DNA of 39,836 nt, taken from assembly GCA_009930325.1 (NCBI GenBank), contig RZYO01000014.1, positions 1 to 39,836 on the forward strand, in the 5' to 3' direction. This DNA comes from Spirochaetia bacterium (GTDB taxonomy: Bacteria; Spirochaetota; Spirochaetia; Sphaerochaetales; Sphaerochaetaceae). Below the pieces are notes generated by a model, which did not search any database, was not told the origin of the DNA, and worked only from the letters and a program-made list of their open reading frames with translations. Within the stretch, counting starts at the first letter, position 1. Every line of letters begins with the position of its first letter. Shown here piece by piece: positions 25,308 through 34,670 of this stretch. A program made the position numbers and the translations under genes.

Positions 25308-27119
25308 ATGGAAAAAGTAACAAATATTTATGATGAAGATCAAATTCAATCTTTATCTGCATTAGAACATATAAGATTGAGAAGTGGAATGTATATCGGA
25401 CGTATTGGTAACGGAAGTAATCAAAATGATGGTATATATATTCTTTTTAAAGAAGTAATTGATAACAGTATTGACGAGTTCAATGAAAATTGTGGTAATC
25501 GCATTGAAATAACGCTTAAAGAAAATTTGGTAACAGTGAGGGATTACGGAAGAGGAATCCCTTTAGGCAAAGTAATTGATTGTGTTTCTAAAATAAATAC
25601 AGGCGCTAAATATACTAATGAAGTTTTCCACCGTTCTGTTGGATTAAATGGTGTAGGTACTAAAGCAGTAAATGCATTATCTTCTCATTTTAAAGTTATT
25701 AGTTATAGAGAGGGTAAATTCGTAAGTGCAACTTTTTCTAGAGGGAAGCTTCTTGATCAAAAGAAAGGCCAAGATAAATCGCAACTAGATGGGACTTATA
25801 TTGAATTCATTCCCGATGAAGAAATATTTAAAAAATATAAATATGAAGAAGATTATATAGAAACAAGATTATGGAATTATGCATATTTAAATCCAGGATT
25901 AACATTAAATTATAATGGAAGAAATTATAAGAGTACAAAAGGGCTTTTAGATTTATTGTCAAAAGAAGTAGATGGAGAAGAGTTATATTCTTTAATTCAC
26001 TATAGAGGACAATATTTAGAATTTGCTTTAACGCATGTCGCTAATAGTTATGGAGAGAATTACTTTTCTTATGTTAATGGACAAAATACTATAGATGGCG
26101 GTACTCATTTATCAGCGTTTAAAGAAGGTTTTTTAAAAGCTGTTAATGACCATTTCAAAAAAACATGGTCAGCTCAAGATGTAAGAGAAGGTATTCTAGG
26201 TGCAATTTCAGTAAAAATTGAAAATCCAGTTTTTGAAAGTCAAACAAAAAACAAATTAGGAAATACCGAAATTAGAGGATGGATTGTTCAAGAAGTAAAA
26301 GACGGTGTTATTGATTTTTTATTAAAAAATCCTGATGAAGCTAGTAGTATTTCAAGTAAAATTACTCATAATGAGAAATTAAGAAAAGAATTAAATGAGG
26401 TTAGAAAAAGTTCAAGAAGTTCTGCTAAAAGAGTAGCTCTAAATATTCCAAAATTAAAAGATTGTAAATATCATTTAGGTCAAAGTAAATCTCATGTTGA
26501 AGAATGCGAGAATTCTATGATTTTTTTGACTGAAGGAGATTCTGCTTCAGGCTCGATTACAAAATGTCGAGATGTAAAGATTCAAGCTGTTTTTTCTCTT
26601 AGAGGTAAAATATTAAATGTATTTAATAAAAATAAAGCTGAGCTATATAAAAATGCAGAATTATATAATCTTATGAAAGCCTTAGGTTTAGAGGATGGTA
26701 TAGAAAATTTACGTTATTCAAAAGTTATAATTGCAACAGATGCTGATACAGATGGGTTTCATATTCGTAATTTATTAATGACATACTTTTTAACTTATTT
26801 TGAAGAATTAGTACTAGCTGGGCGAGTATATATTTTAGAAACCCCTTTATTTAGAGTAAGAAATAAAAAGACTACAGCTTATTGTTATTCAGAAAAAGAA
26901 AGGGATATTTTATTAACACAAATAAAAGGTGCTGAAATAACTCGATTTAAAGGTCTTGGTGAAATTGATCCTAAAGAATTTGGAATGTTTATTGGAGAGG
27001 ATATGAGATTAGAGCCTGTTAAGGTTAATTCCTTATCAGAAATCCCAAAGCTTTTGAAATTTTATCAAGGAGATAATACTCCAGAAAGAAGAGACTTTAT
27101 TATGGAGAATTTAATTTAA
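25308..27119 (+). CDS. parE: DNA topoisomerase IV subunit B
   Basis: A 603-residue type IIA topoisomerase ATPase subunit. The GHKL ATPase carries NSIDEF, DYGRGIP and the GLNGVGTKAVNALS lid; the Toprim domain carries EGDSASGS and DADTDGFHI with catalytic acids. The version EGDSASGSITKCRD with SLRGK is typical of Bacteroidetes/spirochaete ParE rather than GyrB, and the short length agrees. I choose ATG 25308; a GTG at 25290 is in frame but lies in the promoter and has no ribosome binding site. The stop overlaps the parC ATG by one base. Confidence 0.92.
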   Translation: MEKVTNIYDEDQIQSLSALEHIRLRSGMYIGRIGNGSNQNDGIYILFKEVIDNSIDEFNENCGNRIEITLKENLVTVRDYGRGIPLGKVIDCVSKINTGAKYTNEVFHRSVGLNGVGTKAVNALSSHFKVISYREGKFVSATFSRGKLLDQKKGQDKSQLDGTYIEFIPDEEIFKKYKYEEDYIETRLWNYAYLNPGLTLNYNGRNYKSTKGLLDLLSKEVDGEELYSLIHYRGQYLEFALTHVANSYGENYFSYVNGQNTIDGGTHLSAFKEGFLKAVNDHFKKTWSAQDVREGILGAISVKIENPVFESQTKNKLGNTEIRGWIVQEVKDGVIDFLLKNPDEASSISSKITHNEKLRKELNEVRKSSRSSAKRVALNIPKLKDCKYHLGQSKSHVEECENSMIFLTEGDSASGSITKCRDVKIQAVFSLRGKILNVFNKNKAELYKNAELYNLMKALGLEDGIENLRYSKVIIATDADTDGFHIRNLLMTYFLTYFEELVLAGRVYILETPLFRVRNKKTTAYCYSEKERDILLTQIKGAEITRFKGLGEIDPKEFGMFIGEDMRLEPVKVNSLSEIPKLLKFYQGDNTPERRDFIMENLI

Positions 27120-29074
27120 TGGCACAAGTTGAAAAAATATTTAAACAAAACTTTTTAGAATACGCTTCCTATGTAATAAAGGATCGAGCAATAGCAGATT
27201 TAGAAGATGGTTTTAAACCTGTACAAAGGAGAATAATGCATTCTCTTTTTGAAATGGATGATGGCAAATTCCATAAAGTAGCAAATGTTGTTGGATGGAC
27301 AATGAGATATCATCCTCATGGTGATTCTTCAATTTATGAAGCATTGGTTAATTTAGCCAATTTTGATTTATTAATTGAAAGACAAGGGAATTTTGGTAAT
27401 AGTTTAACTGGAGATAGAGCTGCTGCTTCAAGATATATTGAATGTCGGGTGTTACCTTTCGCGAAAAGAGTTTTATATAATCCTGAATTAACTACTTATA
27501 TTGATTCATATGATGGAAGAAATAAAGAACCTGTTGTTTTTCTCTCTAAATTACCTTTAGTAATTATTCAAGGTGTTACAGGAATTGCTGTAGGTATGGC
27601 AACAAATATTTTTCCTCATAATGTTGATGAAGTAATGACTGCCATGAAAAAAGAATTACAGGGAGAAGATTTTATTTTATATCCTGATTTTCCTTGTGGT
27701 GGGTATGTTGATGTAAGTGATTATGATGATGGGAAAGGTTCTATTATTGTAAGAGCAAAACTCGATACTTCCGATTCAAAAAGAATCGTAATCACAGAAC
27801 TCCCTTATGGAATTACAAGTGAAAGACTAATTACAACTATTGATGATGCAGCGAAGAAAGGGAAATTAAAAGTAGCCTCAATTAATGATTATACTGCTGA
27901 AAATGTAAATATTGAAGTAAATTTATCAAGAGGAACATATTCAGAAGATGTTGTAAAATTATTATATGCATATACAGAATGTGAGAGAAAAATTTCATGT
28001 AATTCTTTAGTTATTAAAGATAATATACCAACTATAATGGGTGTAAGTGAAATTGTAAAATATCATGCACATCATTTAATTGATGTTTTGAAAGCAGAAT
28101 TAGAACTTGAAAAATCAAAATTAGAAGATAGATTACATTTAAGAACATTAGAGAGAATCTTTGTTGAAGAGCGAATATATAAGAAAATTGAACAAAAAAA
28201 ATCAGCACAAGCTGTTGTAAGTGCTGTATTAACCGGTTTTAAACCTTTTAAGGATCAATTATTTAGAGATATTAATGAAGATGATGTCGATAGATTATTA
28301 AAAATACCAATTAGAAGAATTAGTTTATTTGATATTGAAAAGAATCGAAATGAAATTGATGTAATTAATGAAAATATTAAAGAAATTAACAAGAAATTAG
28401 ACCATTTAGTTGATTATGCTATTTCATATTTAGATGAACTAAAAACAATGATAGGTAAAGATAAACTAAAAAGAAAAACTATAATAAATAATTTTGAAGT
28501 AGTAAAAGAAAAGGAAGTTGCACAAAGAGACAAAGATTTAAAATATGATTCTTCTACTGGTTATTTAGGCTATACAATAAAAACTGGAGATACTGTATTA
28601 TCAATTAGTATTTTTGATAGAGTACTGATAATAATGAAAGATGGATCTTATAGATTCTTAGTTAATCCTGAAAAAGAATATATTGGTAAAGGGTTACTTT
28701 ATATTAATTATGGAGATAAAGAGACTCTAGATAATGTAATTTTCTCTTTAATTTTTAGACAAAACACTTATAAATATTTATTTATAAAAAGATTTAATAT
28801 AAAATCAGGACAATTGAATAAAGTATATTCTTTATTGCCAGATGAAAATGAATATAAAGTTACAAAGTTAACTACTTATGAAAATGCTGAAATTAGGGTA
28901 ATTTATAAACCTAAACCAGGATTAAGAATTAAAGAAGAAAGTTTTTATTTAAGTGATTTCTTAGTTAAAGGACATAAATCTAAAGGTGTTAGATTAACCG
29001 TAAAAGAGGTCTCCTCTTTGAGAATGAGGGAAGTAAAACAAGTTGTATCCGAAGATAAAACTCTGTTTGATTAA
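27119..29074 (+). CDS. parC: DNA topoisomerase IV subunit A
   Basis: A 651-residue type IIA topoisomerase breakage-reunion subunit. It opens MAQVEKIFKQNFLEYASYVIKDRAI, with KPVQRRIMHSL and catalytic Tyr106 in AASRYIE. The region that matches the quinolone-resistance region of GyrA is HGDSSIYEA: Ser70 (Ser83 equivalent) is kept and the Asp87 equivalent is Glu74. The C-terminal part is short (about 170 residues after the coiled coil), so a full six-bladed pinwheel seems unlikely; the size is like Borrelia ParC. Its ATG overlaps the parE stop, so the two are translationally coupled. Confidence 0.92.
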   Translation: MAQVEKIFKQNFLEYASYVIKDRAIADLEDGFKPVQRRIMHSLFEMDDGKFHKVANVVGWTMRYHPHGDSSIYEALVNLANFDLLIERQGNFGNSLTGDRAAASRYIECRVLPFAKRVLYNPELTTYIDSYDGRNKEPVVFLSKLPLVIIQGVTGIAVGMATNIFPHNVDEVMTAMKKELQGEDFILYPDFPCGGYVDVSDYDDGKGSIIVRAKLDTSDSKRIVITELPYGITSERLITTIDDAAKKGKLKVASINDYTAENVNIEVNLSRGTYSEDVVKLLYAYTECERKISCNSLVIKDNIPTIMGVSEIVKYHAHHLIDVLKAELELEKSKLEDRLHLRTLERIFVEERIYKKIEQKKSAQAVVSAVLTGFKPFKDQLFRDINEDDVDRLLKIPIRRISLFDIEKNRNEIDVINENIKEINKKLDHLVDYAISYLDELKTMIGKDKLKRKTIINNFEVVKEKEVAQRDKDLKYDSSTGYLGYTIKTGDTVLSISIFDRVLIIMKDGSYRFLVNPEKEYIGKGLLYINYGDKETLDNVIFSLIFRQNTYKYLFIKRFNIKSGQLNKVYSLLPDENEYKVTKLTTYENAEIRVIYKPKPGLRIKEESFYLSDFLVKGHKSKGVRLTVKEVSSLRMREVKQVVSEDKTLFD

Positions 29075-29083
29075 AGGAAGAAT

Positions 29084-29779
29084 ATGGAAAATATTAAAGA
29101 TAGGATTTTATTTGAAGATAATCATTTGATTGTAATTAATAAATTACCTAAAGAACTTGTACAAAGCGATATTACGCAAGATATTACTTTAGCAGATAAA
29201 GTTAAAGAATATTTAAAAGTTACGTATGAAAAAAAGGGTAATGTATATTTAGGGATTCCTCATAGATTAGATAGACCAACAAGTGGAATTGTAATATATA
29301 CAAAAACTGAAAAAGCTTTAAGTAGAATGTGTAATGCTTTTAGAGAAAATACAGTTACAAAAAAATATTGGGCTATTGTTGATAAAGCCCCTGAAAAAGA
29401 TGAGGATACTTTAGTTCACTATTTAGTCAGAGATTCCCAAAAAAATAAAAGTACTGCTTCATTAATGAAAAAGAAAAATAGTAAAACTGCAAAACTTTCT
29501 TATAAATTATTAGGAGCATCTAAAAGTTTTTATCTCTTAGAAATAGATTTACATACAGGGCGTCATCATCAAATAAGAGCTCAATTAGCAGCAATTAATA
29601 TACATATTAAAGGTGATCTAAAATACGGATTTCCAAGATCAAATAATGATGGCGGGATTTCTCTTCATGCAAGAGAAGTTACTTTTATTCATCCAATAAA
29701 GAAAGAAGAAATAAAAATAATTGCTCCACCACCAAAAGATGTTGTTTGGGATTATTTTTTATCAGCGGTTTCAAATTAA
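29084..29779 (+). CDS. RluA-family pseudouridine synthase
   Basis: A 231-residue enzyme that isomerises uridine to pseudouridine in RNA. The catalytic motif is HRLDRPTSGIV with Asp63, followed by KYWAIVD and the C-terminal GRHHQIRAQLA. There is no N-terminal S4 domain, so it resembles RluA/RluC-like short forms; its target (rRNA or tRNA) cannot be read. AAGGA (29074-29078) directly after the parC stop gives a good ribosome binding site, making it the third gene of the parE operon. Its stop overlaps the convergent downstream gene by four bases. Confidence 0.92.
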   Translation: MENIKDRILFEDNHLIVINKLPKELVQSDITQDITLADKVKEYLKVTYEKKGNVYLGIPHRLDRPTSGIVIYTKTEKALSRMCNAFRENTVTKKYWAIVDKAPEKDEDTLVHYLVRDSQKNKSTASLMKKKNSKTAKLSYKLLGASKSFYLLEIDLHTGRHHQIRAQLAAINIHIKGDLKYGFPRSNNDGGISLHAREVTFIHPIKKEEIKIIAPPPKDVVWDYFLSAVSN

Positions 29780-32715
29780 TTCTTAAGAGAAATAATTCCT
29801 TTGCTTTTTAATCCATTAATTTTAACTTCAAGAGGAACTTCAGTTTTATAATGTGTAAAATAAGTTCCTTTTGAAATTACAGTTAGCTCTTTTATTTTGT
29901 TGTATTCAAGCTTTCCATCATTAAATGATGGATTTATTGTCATGTATCGTGTGCCTAAAAGAGTTAAGTTTTGGAAGAAATGAGTTCCTTGACTTGGTTC
30001 AACTTGGAAAGAAGGAAGTCCTGTTTCAATAATAACTTTTGCATTTGAAATTTGAGACCAAGAAGCAGGAATCCCTAACCACGGATCACTTGAGCCTAAT
30101 CGACCAGCAACAATTAAAATATATTGTGTTTCATTGTTTTCAAATTTAGAATTCATTTTTTCTATTTCATCTGGCATATTAATCATATTTGCGGCATCAA
30201 ATTCTTCTAAATTGATCATTATAATATCTTTGATGTTATCTATTTTCCCATTTCCCATAACTGAGTGAGATACAATAATAGCATTTTCTTCTTCTTGATC
30301 AGAAATACATATATCGCTTTCTTCATTTCCTTCAGCTATTGGTCTTATCTGTAAAAGGCTAAACTCAGGTTTTTTAGGAGCTTTTTTATTTAAGTTTATT
30401 GCAAACTCTATTTCTACTGGAGTGCTCATAGCTTCTTTTCCAAGTTGTAAAATATCATAAATTATTGAAGCAAGAGGAAACATATCATATTTTAATATTC
30501 CATTAAATGTAATGATTTTTTCACCTACAGCTCTTACACTTTCACTTAGTCCCCCAGTTTTAATATCAAAAGTACTTGCACATCCCTTTAAACTTTCTGG
30601 GTATTTCTCGGCTTCTTTAATATCCAATAGTTTTAGATTGTCTAAATCTTCAAATGGATCAAAAGCAGAATTTAAATCAAGGCCATAAAACATTGTTTGA
30701 CTACTGAATTGATTTTTACCTAAAAAATGAACAGGGCGTTTTGGGTTTTTAGGAGAAAAACGGAAAACACTACCATTGTCAACAACACTTTTTCCAAAAC
30801 CAAAACTTATATTTGCAACTCCGGCATTAATATCTTCTCCAGCGATTGGATAGTAGTTAAGAGATCTTGCTACTCCACTAATATTGGGATACCAATAATC
30901 ACCATGACGAGTTCCAATAACTTGTTGAATAACAATAGCCATTTTTTCTTCTTCCATCATGTGTTCTGTAGCTTTAAGATATTCTTTTGCGTTATGGAAG
31001 AAAGTAGAAGCCCAAACTGTTTTTATTGCTAATTCTAATTCATTTAATCGCTCTTCATCTGTTCCTGTGTTTTTTAACATACACGTTTCATATACTCCAG
31101 CAAATGGTTGAAAGTGTGAATCTTCTAATAAAGAAGAAGACCTTACAGAAATTGGTTGATGTATTACATTTATTATTTCTTTTAAATCCTCTTTTAAATC
31201 ATTTTGAATGGGTTTTTCTAAAAAAGCTTTTAGCATTTCTTTGTCACTGATATTTTTTACAATTATAGTTCTTAGATTGTTTGTAGCAATAAATGTTGAA
31301 AAGCTGTGAGTTGATATAACAACGGTTCTTGGTATTGATAGGTATACATCAGGGTATTTCTCAAGAATACCACTAGCTCTTAATTCCATGTCGATAAAGG
31401 CTAAACCTCTTCCTTTTCCACCTAAAGATCCATCTCCTATTCTACTAAAAAATAAAGTTTCATCATAAACTTCTTTTGAAAATTGTGCTAAAACACCTTT
31501 TGTTCTTTCTGCTCTATAATCTTTTATTACTTTAATTAAATTTTTTCTTGATTCTTCCTCAGCACCCTCAATTACTCTTATTGGTTTAATTCTAGAGGCA
31601 AGAACATATAAACTTTGAGCTCTTAGCCATCTTGAAAAATCATCTCTACATGAATGATAAATAAAACTTTGTATTGGGATTAACTCTAATGCTTTTTGGA
31701 GCTGTCTCATTGTTTTTGCTTCAGTTATTTTTTCGTTTGTTTCTGGATTCTTGAAAACAAAAGGACCAAAGCCATAATTACCAGTAACATAATCTTCTAA
31801 TGCAAATAAGAGATTATCTGCTTTTTTCCATAGAAAGTTCGCACCAATTTTATTTGTAATAATTTCATTTTCTTTATTCATGCTTTGAATTAAAAAAGGT
31901 AATCTAGGATTATCTTTTCTAACTTCTCTGCAAAGTTTTAATCCAGCATATTTATCTTCTTTGTCATCTTTATCATAAGACATGTCAGAGATAATACCTA
32001 AAATATTGTTTTTATAATTTAAATAAAGGTCTAAAGCTTCTTCATACGTTTTTGCAAGGAGGATTTTTGGTCTTCCTCTCATTCTAAGAATTTTACCCCA
32101 AGAGTTTAATCCTTCTAATATTGATGATCTATTTTGGGTGATTAAGCTTTTATATAAAATAGGCAAAAATGAGGAATAAAATCTAACAGAATTTTCAACT
32201 AAAATAATAACTTGAATATCAGCTTCATTAGTATCATGGTCAATATTCATTCTATCTTCAACTAATTTAATCATGGCTAAAAAGATCATAGGATCGCCTT
32301 GATAATAGAAAAAGTCATTAATAGAATCAATTTTTTTATTTTTTATTAGTTTGTTTCTCTTATGTACTGGTGATGGAGACAAAACAACAATTGGCATGTA
32401 AGGATATACTTCTTTAATTGAATCTGCTAACTCTTCAACATGCTCATTTCCTAAATCAAGCATCGATATGACTAGTTCAAATTTTCTATTAGATATGCTT
32501 AATAATTCTAAGGCTTCTTGAGGTGTGTTTACATGAGTAATTTTTGGAGGATTTGATAATCCTAATTGAGTATATTCTGTATAAAGAGCTTCTTCAACTC
32601 TTCCATCTTCTTCAAGTAAAAAACGATCATAATCACTACAAATTAATAATACATTATAAACATGTTTTAGCATTAAATTGCTAAATGGTAACCAAGTTGG
32701 ATCTAATTTATACAT
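29776..32715 (-). CDS. Pseudo-receiver protein with PEP-synthase-type ATP-grasp domain
   Basis: A 979-residue protein. Two receiver-like segments come first. In the first (about 15-130) the phosphoacceptor strand ends SMLD, without the usual Asp. The second (about 168-300) keeps an Asp in IISDMSYD but has Glu-Asn for the acidic pair. From about 425 it carries the ATP/pyruvate-binding domain of PEP synthase and pyruvate phosphate dikinase (GSLGGKGRGLAF, ISVRSSSLLED, FAGVYET, ISGVARS). The swivelling phosphohistidine domain and the PEP barrel are both absent, so it cannot be a complete PEP synthase. Similar proteins occur in spirochaetes and Bacteroidetes; function unknown. No Shine-Dalgarno. 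Confidence 0.83.
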   Translation of the reverse strand: MYKLDPTWLPFSNLMLKHVYNVLLICSDYDRFLLEEDGRVEEALYTEYTQLGLSNPPKITHVNTPQEALELLSISNRKFELVISMLDLGNEHVEELADSIKEVYPYMPIVVLSPSPVHKRNKLIKNKKIDSINDFFYYQGDPMIFLAMIKLVEDRMNIDHDTNEADIQVIILVENSVRFYSSFLPILYKSLITQNRSSILEGLNSWGKILRMRGRPKILLAKTYEEALDLYLNYKNNILGIISDMSYDKDDKEDKYAGLKLCREVRKDNPRLPFLIQSMNKENEIITNKIGANFLWKKADNLLFALEDYVTGNYGFGPFVFKNPETNEKITEAKTMRQLQKALELIPIQSFIYHSCRDDFSRWLRAQSLYVLASRIKPIRVIEGAEEESRKNLIKVIKDYRAERTKGVLAQFSKEVYDETLFFSRIGDGSLGGKGRGLAFIDMELRASGILEKYPDVYLSIPRTVVISTHSFSTFIATNNLRTIIVKNISDKEMLKAFLEKPIQNDLKEDLKEIINVIHQPISVRSSSLLEDSHFQPFAGVYETCMLKNTGTDEERLNELELAIKTVWASTFFHNAKEYLKATEHMMEEEKMAIVIQQVIGTRHGDYWYPNISGVARSLNYYPIAGEDINAGVANISFGFGKSVVDNGSVFRFSPKNPKRPVHFLGKNQFSSQTMFYGLDLNSAFDPFEDLDNLKLLDIKEAEKYPESLKGCASTFDIKTGGLSESVRAVGEKIITFNGILKYDMFPLASIIYDILQLGKEAMSTPVEIEFAINLNKKAPKKPEFSLLQIRPIAEGNEESDICISDQEEENAIIVSHSVMGNGKIDNIKDIIMINLEEFDAANMINMPDEIEKMNSKFENNETQYILIVAGRLGSSDPWLGIPASWSQISNAKVIIETGLPSFQVEPSQGTHFFQNLTLLGTRYMTINPSFNDGKLEYNKIKELTVISKGTYFTHYKTEVPLEVKINGLKSKGIISLKN

Positions 32716-32721
32716 TTAGTA

Positions 32722-32750
32722 ATAATAACATAGGAAAATTAGTTTAACAA
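32722..32750 (-). promoter_or_regulatory. Promoter of the pseudo-receiver gene, leaderless geometry
   Basis: On the minus strand, TTGTTA (32745-32750, 4 of 6), a 17-base spacer and TATTAT (32722-32727, 5 of 6) end six bases before the ATG. Confidence 0.5.
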
Positions 32751-32872
32751 TTAAAATTATAGTAAGTTTTGAAAAAATAGTAAAATTTTTAAATTTTAGT
32801 TCATTAATAAAATAAAACTAAAAAAATAATGAAAAACTAAAAAAAATTTTTAAAATTACTGTAAATTGAAAC

Positions 32873-32899
32873 TTGACGATTGAGTAAAGAGGGTATAAT
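32873..32899 (+). promoter_or_regulatory. Promoter of gdhA
   Basis: TTGACG (32873-32878, 5 of 6) and a perfect TATAAT (32894-32899) with a short 15-base spacer. The leader of about 40 bases carries AAGGAG (32931-32936). Confidence 0.6.
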
Positions 32900-32945
32900 C
32901 TGTTGTCGTAACAAACTAGTTTTTATCTAGAAGGAGATAAAATAA

Positions 32946-34283
32946 ATGTATAATTTAGAAGCTTTTATGGCTCAGTTAGAACAGAAGAATCCTGGACAAA
33001 AAGAATTCTTACAAGCCTCTCGTGAAGTACTTGAAAGTATTTTACCAGTAATCAATGAAAATCCGGTTTATGTGAAAAACAAAATTCTTGAAAGAATTAC
33101 TATGCCAGAAAGAATTATTGAATTTAGAGTTGAATGGGAAGATGATAATGGCGAAATTCAAGTAAATAAAGGTTGGAGAGTTCAATTTAACAGTGCTTTA
33201 GGGCCATATAAAGGTGGATTAAGATTTCACCCTTCAGTAACTTTAGATACTTTGAAATTTTTAGGATTTGAACAAATCTTTAAAAATAGTTTAACAACAC
33301 TACCTATGGGTGGTGGTAAAGGTGGTTCAGACTTTAACCCAAGAGGAAGAAGCGATGCTGAAATTTTACGTTTCTGTAAAAGTTTTATGTCTGAATTATA
33401 TAATTACATTGGTCCTGATACTGATGTTCCTGCTGGAGATATTGGTGTAGGTGGAAGAGAAATTGGTTATTTATATGGACAATATAGAAGATTAAAACAT
33501 GAGAATACTGGTGTATTAACAGGTAAAGGACAAGGTTGGGGTGGCTCTTTAATTAGACCAGAAGCTACTGGTTATGGTGCTTTGTATTTTGCAAATGAAA
33601 TGTTAACTCATAGAGGTGATTCTCTTAAAGATAAAAAAATTGCTATAAGTGGTTTTGGTAATGTAGCTTGGGGTGCTGCGGTTAAAGCAACTCAATTAGG
33701 TGCAAAAGTTGTTACAATTAGTGGACCTGATGGATATATTTTTGATGAAGCCGGAATTAATACTCAAGAAAAATGGGATTATATGCTTTATTTAAGAGCT
33801 TCAAATAATGATGTTGTTGCACCATATGCAAAAAAATTTGGTGCTAAATTTGTAGCAAATAAGAGACCTTGGGAAGTCCCTGTTGATTTAGCTTTCCCTT
33901 GTGCAATTCAAAATGAATTAAACGAGGAAGATGCTAAACTTTTATATAAAAATGGTTGTCAATATGTAATTGAAACTTCAAATATGGGATGTACTCCTGA
34001 AGCAATTGAATATATTACTGAAAGTAAAATGATTTTTGCTCCTGGAAAAGCTGTTAATGCAGGTGGTGTAGCTGTTTCAGGTCTAGAAATGACTCAAAAT
34101 GCAATGCATTTATTCTGGACTGCAGATGAAGTTGATGAAAAATTAAAACAAATTATGAAAAATATTCATCAACAATGTGTAAAAGAAGGTACTCAAGAGG
34201 ATGGTAGTGTAAATTATCCATTAGGTGCTAATATTGCTGGTTTTAAAAAAGTCGCTGATGCTATGGTTGCTCAAGGCTATTAA
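32946..34283 (+). CDS. gdhA: Glutamate dehydrogenase, hexameric type
   Basis: A 445-residue enzyme that interconverts 2-oxoglutarate plus ammonia and glutamate. PYKGGLRFHPSV (about 88-99), the catalytic Lys125 in MGGGKGGSDF and Asp165 in PAGDIGVGGREIGY are conserved. The Rossmann domain begins near 230 (ISGFGNVAWGAA); the second beta strand ends in TISGPDGY, with Ser rather than an acidic residue, which favours NADPH as in E. coli GdhA. Length is usual. AAGGAG nine bases before the ATG supports the start. Codons include more C-ending choices than most neighbours, suggesting high expression. Confidence 0.97.
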   Translation: MYNLEAFMAQLEQKNPGQKEFLQASREVLESILPVINENPVYVKNKILERITMPERIIEFRVEWEDDNGEIQVNKGWRVQFNSALGPYKGGLRFHPSVTLDTLKFLGFEQIFKNSLTTLPMGGGKGGSDFNPRGRSDAEILRFCKSFMSELYNYIGPDTDVPAGDIGVGGREIGYLYGQYRRLKHENTGVLTGKGQGWGGSLIRPEATGYGALYFANEMLTHRGDSLKDKKIAISGFGNVAWGAAVKATQLGAKVVTISGPDGYIFDEAGINTQEKWDYMLYLRASNNDVVAPYAKKFGAKFVANKRPWEVPVDLAFPCAIQNELNEEDAKLLYKNGCQYVIETSNMGCTPEAIEYITESKMIFAPGKAVNAGGVAVSGLEMTQNAMHLFWTADEVDEKLKQIMKNIHQQCVKEGTQEDGSVNYPLGANIAGFKKVADAMVAQGY

Positions 34284-34330
34284 AATATTTTTGTTGACTA
34301 AATAAGTCTTCTGGTTTTGTTGGTTTTTAT

Positions 34331-34364
34331 TTGGCGAGTATTATTAATACTCGCCAATATTATT
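34331..34364 (+). terminator. Terminator of gdhA
   Basis: A 12-bp perfect stem, TTGGCGAGTATT (34331-34342) with AATACTCGCCAA (34346-34357), three-base loop, followed by an interrupted T-rich tail. Confidence 0.75.
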
Positions 34365-34658
34365 TAAGACTTAAAATCTATTAAGTATAATTTTAAAAAA
34401 AAGAAATTTGTTTTCAGAAATAAAAATTTTTTTATTTATTTTTGTTAAGCATTTTCTATGAAATAACTATAAATTTGTAACAAATTTCTTTAAAAAATCA
34501 ATTCTAAAGAAATGGCATTATCTATAAAATAAATTCAAAAACTATATAATTATTAAATAAGTATAATATAATTTTATCATACAATTTTTGTATAGTACTC
34601 TTTTATATTTTGATTATTGCGCTTCTTTTTTTTTCGTGTTAGTGTATGCGTGTTGTGT
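34365..34658. other. Gene-free AT-rich gap with short palindromes
   Basis: No gene or RNA is recognised. Small inverted repeats are present: AAATTTGT/ACAAATTT (34471-34487), TTCTTTA/TAAAGAA (34486-34511) and ATACAA/TTGTAT (34579-34593). TATAGT (34591-34596) and TATATT (34604-34609) are possible -10 boxes for the 76-codon gene, but neither has a good -35. The palindromes could be by-products of base composition. Confidence 0.35.
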
Positions 34659-34670
34659 AGGAGATAAAAG

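Noticed and set aside
29776-32715. Annotation as phosphoenolpyruvate synthase
   Set aside because: The phosphohistidine and PEP-binding barrel domains needed for that reaction are absent.
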